From NCBI GenBank assembly GCA_021464525.1, contig JADRCO010001035.1:1-23302 (forward strand): a stretch of 23,302 bases of DNA, in the 5' to 3' direction. Each line of letters opens with the position of its first letter. The first letter of the stretch is position 1. Below, piece by piece: positions 19,908 through 23,302 of this stretch. The notes beneath the pieces are model-generated. The model was given only the letters and a program-made list of their open reading frames with translations. It was not told where the DNA came from and made no database searches. The translations under genes were made by a program, and so were the position numbers. This DNA comes from Rhizophagus sp. LPA8_4_AMF. Taxonomy: Eukaryota; Glomeromycota; Glomeromycetes; Glomerales; Glomeraceae.

Positions 19908-20234
19908 TAACTGGCTAAGCAGGTAAGTTAGGATATACTTAGATTTTAGCAAATTTATCTATCTTTAACGTGCATGTTGATGTAAAATTTGATCTGCTCA
20001 ATTGCTTAAATGGTAAAAAAAAAGTAATAATGTTCGCTTTCTTAAAAATTATATTGACATAAATTTTGGTACGTGTTTTAATAGAATTATATAATTTAAG
20101 TAATATTCTGCATTTATTAAATGTACTAAAAACAGTACATGTATATTTTAGAGAAAAAATTTAGTGCGTAAATTTAATACCGCAAAATAAAAGTATTCGT
20201 CAAAATGTAGTTTATTATGAATATTTACATTAGA

Positions 20235-20650
20235 AAATGAGCCCAGAAGATTATGTAAAATATATACCGGTAAGTAATTTGATTTTAAGTTGATTTAAAA
20301 ATTGATTTAATTTCTCGCTTAATAATTAATATTTCTTTATTAGAAAGTTGGGTGATGAACTGAATAATCGACCAGCTATATATCAAGTGAAATGAGATCA
20401 TTACAAAAACAGATCAAGTTTGTCACTGCGAGTCGAATTCTAAATTATTAAACGAATAATTATCTCCATAATATTTTATCGAATCAAATACAAAAGAAAT
20501 AAAATTTACGATATCAATAAATAAAAGAATAATATTTAAGAAGATTTAGTCAATAGTTAATAAAGAGGTAGTATCATTCAACGAATTCCAAATTAAGAAA
20601 AAAATAATTTTAAATTATATTAATAATCATGAAATAAATTCGTGAAATAT
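20235..20650 (+). pseudogene. Second truncated copy of the 7025-9305 kinase-Sel1 gene
   Basis: Homology starts at the same place inside exon 4 as in the copy at 13838 (agaagattatgtaaaatatat). It covers intron 4 and the exon 5 linker (gttgg..gatgaac.gaataatcg; atcgaatcaaatacaaaag; aataaataaaagaataatattt; ttttaaattatat.aataatcatga) and stops near 20650, before the Sel1 repeats. Frame breaks are present. The left edge shared with the other truncated copy shows that both derive from the same duplication junction. Confidence 0.85.
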
Positions 20651-20750
20651 AGTCAACAAATTCTTCTTATATTTGTTTATAGTATCAACGGTCTCTTTCT
20701 GTTTCTGGAATCACGTGATTCATGTCCAAATGATTGGTTTTGTAGTTTGT

Positions 20751-21000
20751 TTATCGAGAAGTCGCTGATTCTTTGCCATTACCATCTCTTGCGCCTTTCT
20801 CTCCTTCGCTTTTTTCATATGTCACCTGGAAACCCTTAATCTGTTCCGGTGATGGAGTAGATGGAGTAAATGATTGGAGGACTATCCCAATCATTAAGTT
20901 ATTGTCTTTTTTCATGCGTAAATAATGATGCTCTTGATTGGTAATGCAATACAAAAATATGAATTGTTTGCGCAATCTAGCATGTTTTCTAACCGTGTTG
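20751..21000 (-). pseudogene. Unrecognised coding remnant, segment 1
   Basis: A minus-strand frame open for more than 75 codons, without a good ATG at its 5' side. It contains HARLRKQFIFLYCITNQ, HHYLRMKKDNNLMIGIV and a TPSTPSPEQIKGFQVTYEK stretch ending ESATSR-stop. The composition (mixed, few low-complexity runs) looks coding rather than random. I do not recognise the family. The opposite plus-strand frame at 20642-20839 is a weaker shadow. Part of a gene or of a DNA element that continues to the right on the same strand is possible. Confidence 0.35.
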
Positions 21001-21208
21001 AATATTTCAATATCGCTTCTACAAACTCCCTATATGATATGCTCTAACACGGAGTCATTTACTTATTTCACCACTATTTCACCTGTGATAAAATTCTGTG
21101 AATAAAATTCACAATTTCGATCAAGTAGGAATTGGTTTTGATAAATATGCAGTTCCGGTTATATTTATCCTAGACTAAATAACAAGCAGTTCATCAGATA
21201 ACTTGTCA

Positions 21209-21420
21209 TTAATTCTCCTCGAGTGCTTCCATCATGTGTACTCTAGAGATTAATAGACTTTTTAAACCCTTAAGAAATATTTGCGTAACTTGTCCTTTCA
21301 TTTGACTAATGTTACCGTGATGCAGATGATCTGTTGAAATTGCTTCTCGATATATAGGTATCCGAACTTTTCATGACATGAAGATGATTCGGGTTGTAAT
21401 TATATATTGAATTAGCAAAA
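21209..21420 (-). pseudogene. Unrecognised coding remnant, segment 2
   Basis: Two short minus-strand frames with coding-like composition lie next to each other. One, up to about 21400, contains EKFGYLYIEKQFQQIICITV. The other, 21301-21209, reads MKGQVTQIFLKGLKSLLISR and continues VHMMEALEEN before a stop. They may be pieces of one decayed gene with the segments at 20751 and 21600. No known domain is recognised. Confidence 0.3.
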
Positions 21421-21599
21421 CGCTAGTATAATTAATATAATTAAGTTAATTCAATAAAGTGTGTACGTTAATATCGCATACGTACGATAATATCATATGT
21501 ATTGATGCGTACATTAAGGAAATACCTTCTATGGGCTGTTACGTTGATTCCAAGGTAGATGTCCGGTGTGTCCTACAGTAAAAAAAAGAAAGTGGGACT

Positions 21600-22000
21600 T
21601 TAGTATTGTTTTATTAATGTTCCTAATTTTAAGAACATTTTCTCTTCGGCTTTACAAAGAAGAGGGAGGATATTTCGTTTAATAATAAAGTCTACAGATG
21701 AAAGTATAAAGCCAATTTCTCCAGAAAGAGGCTCTCTAAATACTATATCTGCATTTATGATTACATTCGAAGAATTTTTGCGAACAAGAGAAGTGGAAAG
21801 GAGACAGAACAAAGCTCCTGCACTTTATTCACAATAACTTGCACAGATTAATTGTGTTGAAATTGTACATGACACAATAGCGCAGATGTTAATCGTTCTT
21901 GCACCCGAATGGGAAATAGATTTTTAATTTTACTCTGAAAAAGATCTGTGCAAGTACGTATGATTTTTTCTTCCCTACTTTTTCGCAGAAAATTCTGTCC
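21600..22000 (-). pseudogene. Unrecognised coding remnant, segment 3
   Basis: At the upstream edge the minus strand shows a good acceptor-like tract, ttatttcttttgtag, ending at about 22001. It is followed by an open stretch, GQNFLRKSREEKIIRTCTDL and on to FPIRVQERLTSALLCHVQ, ending near 21845. A second open stretch in another frame (21812-21600) reads SLVRKNSSNVIINADIVFRE and continues with SSVDFIIKRNILPLL and KAEEKMFLKLG to a stop. Both look coding. The frame change between them could be an intron or decay, and I cannot tell which. The family is not recognised, and the TTG at 21812 is not a credible start. Confidence 0.35.
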
Positions 22001-22036
22001 TACAAAAGAAATAAATTTTAGCAACACAATATATCC

Positions 22037-22219
22037 CCGTAAAAAAAGTCAATCCGTTTTTTATTTTCCATCTTTTTTTCCGTAAAAGGCTCATATTTCT
22101 GATTAATAACCTTATATCACGGAATTTACCGAATTATTTACATTTTCCGTGAATGGATCCGGGAAAGGCTCATTTTTACGGAGTTTTTACAGAAATAACG
22201 GATAAAATTTTTTATAAGG
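22037..22219. mobile_element. Probable foldback element or MITE with atccgtt inverted arms
   Basis: The left arm ccgtaaaaaaagtcaatccg and the reversed right arm ccttataaaaaattttatcc, each followed by g-t-t-rich sequence, match with one gap over about 27 bp. A second motif, aaaggctcat, occurs in both halves (about 22086 and 22165). tata lies just outside both ends. No frame is seen. The superfamily is not assigned. Confidence 0.45.
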
Positions 22220-22750
22220 TATAGGCCACTTTAATAATAAGCGATAAACATATAAGTGACATACCATGTACTGAACTACATCACTTATTAAAGTATTTTT
22301 TATTTCATGATAGTGTGACACGCAGAACGAGAATGAGTTTTATTGTGACGTATTTCAGTTCCAGAACTTATCCAATAACTAACTCCATAGAGTAAAGTCG
22401 GATGTTTTGCTTTTGGAATTATAGGAAAGGTATATCGATGACGAAAATGGAAATCAGACAATTAATTACATATTGTATTATAATATGTAGCCAAAACTGA
22501 ATGATACTTGATCCCAAAAATTGTATAACTAAAGATAAAGGTAGATTATTGTGTGCTTTTGATTCCGACATAATCAATTATGAAATCATTTGGGTGGCAC
22601 TGGAATATAACGTCTAAGTACAAATTTTTTTAAAGTCCGACAAAATTTGCATCACCGCATCATACTATTTTACTATAATCACCCCGAAAAGGAATTATGC
22701 TTATTTGTAGTACTTGGCTTACAGATCAAGAACCTTTATAAACGCATCTT
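22220..22750. other. Intergenic DNA with a 75-bp foldback
   Basis: At 22228-22302 the arms cactttaataataag and cttattaaagta face each other around inner gtgacat/acatcac arms, giving a nested hairpin of about 75 bp. Beyond it I see no open frame of note, no tRNA and no other repeat. Confidence 0.35.
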
Positions 22751-22759
22751 TGGCACATT

Positions 22760-22925
22760 AATATTTTTTTCTTCTCTTGTTTCCTTGCGTTAATACCCTT
22801 TTCTTACTGATATTTGTCTTTTGTGACAACATTTTTCTTTGAACTAATATTTGACTTCTTTGTGTTGATATTTGTCTTTGCCTCTTTACCTGTTATGTTG
22901 ATATTTTTTTTTCTTCGCGTTAACA
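22760..22925. repeat. Pyrimidine-rich degenerate repeat
   Basis: T-rich DNA in which gatatttgtcttt or close variants (tgatatttgtctttt, taatatttgacttcttt, tgatatttgtctttg, tgatatttttttttc) recur every 35-45 bp. It looks like a decayed tandem array or simple-sequence region and is not coding. Confidence 0.4.
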
Positions 22926-23014
22926 ACTGAATTACAATGGAAAGAGGCAAATTATAACAGTTCTTTTATAAGTATTTTACATTTGAAGTTTTGTATTGTT
23001 ATCACTCTTGCAAT

Positions 23015-23302
23015 CACTTTCGTGGAAGTGCCACCCTCCCTTCGTGGGAGTGAATCACCCTTCCTTCGTGGAAGTGCATTACCCTTCCCTCACCCTTTCT
23101 TGTGAAAGTGACTTTCTTTGTTTAAAGGATTAAAGGACTACTGGTTCTGTAAAAGGAACTGGTTATGTACCTTTATGATAAACAAAGGAACTTCTGTGAG
23201 TGGAAGTGAACCACCCTCCCTTCGTGGGAGTGATCCACCCTTCCTTCGTGGAAGTGCCACCCTCCCTTCGTGGGAGTGATCCACCCTTCCTTCGTGGAAG
23301 TG
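23015..23302. repeat. Hairpin minisatellite with two alternating subunits
   Basis: At 23211-23302, two 46-bp higher-order units each consist of a 24-bp subunit (CCACCCTCCCTTCGTGGGAG + TGAT) and a 22-bp subunit (CCACCCTTCCTTCGTGGAAG + TG). More diverged copies lie at 23015-23113, separated by about 95 bp of unrelated sequence. Every subunit can form a stem with the same TTCGT loop: CTCCC/GGGAG in one type, CTTCC/GGAAG in the other. The array runs to the window edge and probably continues. Confidence 0.85.

Larger units (their letters stand above)
18915..20234. other. Upstream region of the 668-aa kinase gene, with two miniature elements
   Basis: Counterpart of 12901-13837, expanded by elements at 18983-19177 and 19728-19907. 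Outside them it holds the conserved block 19205-19299, A/T runs near 19440-19510 and no gene. Confidence 0.65.

Noticed and set aside
20642-20839. Plus-strand 65-codon frame
   Set aside because: It overlaps the truncated kinase copy's edge and the antisense of a more coding-like minus-strand frame, with no conserved feature.
23015-23302. CRISPR array at the right edge
   Set aside because: The units are contiguous tandem hairpins without unique spacers, and the genome context is eukaryotic.

Overview
The window looks like a repeat-rich, very AT-rich stretch of a fungal nuclear genome, most likely an arbuscular mycorrhizal fungus of the Rhizophagus type (Glomeromycotina). The reasons are short AT-rich GT-AG introns, non-coding DNA dense in homopolymers and miniature transposons, and above all several copies of one gene class: a tyrosine-kinase-like (TKL) kinase domain fused to Sel1-like (TPR-type) repeats. 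These fungi are known for very large expansions of such genes. The assignment is an inference from the sequence.

Layout. 1-1227: repeat-rich DNA and the promoter of a dead gene. 1228-4090 (+): a kinase-Sel1 pseudogene, interrupted at 2932-3579 by a retroposed mRNA copy (minus strand, poly(A) tail, 15-bp target-site duplication) that keeps an open 121-codon frame. 4091-7024: gene-free AT-rich DNA with two probable miniature elements. 7025-9305 (+): intact kinase-Sel1 gene, 5 exons, 628 aa. 9306-10608: convergent intergenic DNA. 10609-12900 (-): intact kinase-Sel1 gene, 657 aa. 12901-13837: its upstream region. 13838-14826 (+): 5'-truncated, decayed copy of the 7025-9305 gene carrying inserted elements. 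15346-16591: intergenic copy. 16592-18914 (-): intact kinase-Sel1 gene, 668 aa. 18915-20234: upstream region with a hAT-like and a Harbinger-like miniature element. About 20235-20650 (+): a second truncated copy of the 7025-9305 gene. 20650-23302: an unrecognised minus-strand coding remnant, foldback repeats and a hairpin minisatellite at the right edge.

The middle of the window is a tandem segmental duplication. The unit runs from inside exon 4 of the 7025-9305 gene through the convergent spacer and the minus-strand kinase gene to its upstream region (about 8.13-13.84 kb, then 13.84-20.23 kb, then a 0.4-kb start of a third unit). This explains why every downstream copy of the plus-strand gene lacks its first exons. 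The two minus-strand genes share a 444-bp block, including a whole intron, that is identical by eye although the rest of the genes differs clearly, which suggests recent gene conversion.

The three intact proteins keep the kinase catalytic residues (Lys, HRD, DFG) and six Sel1-type repeats, so they are plausibly active signalling kinases with a built-in protein-binding scaffold. Their substrates are not visible from sequence. No rRNA, tRNA, CRISPR or prokaryotic feature was seen.
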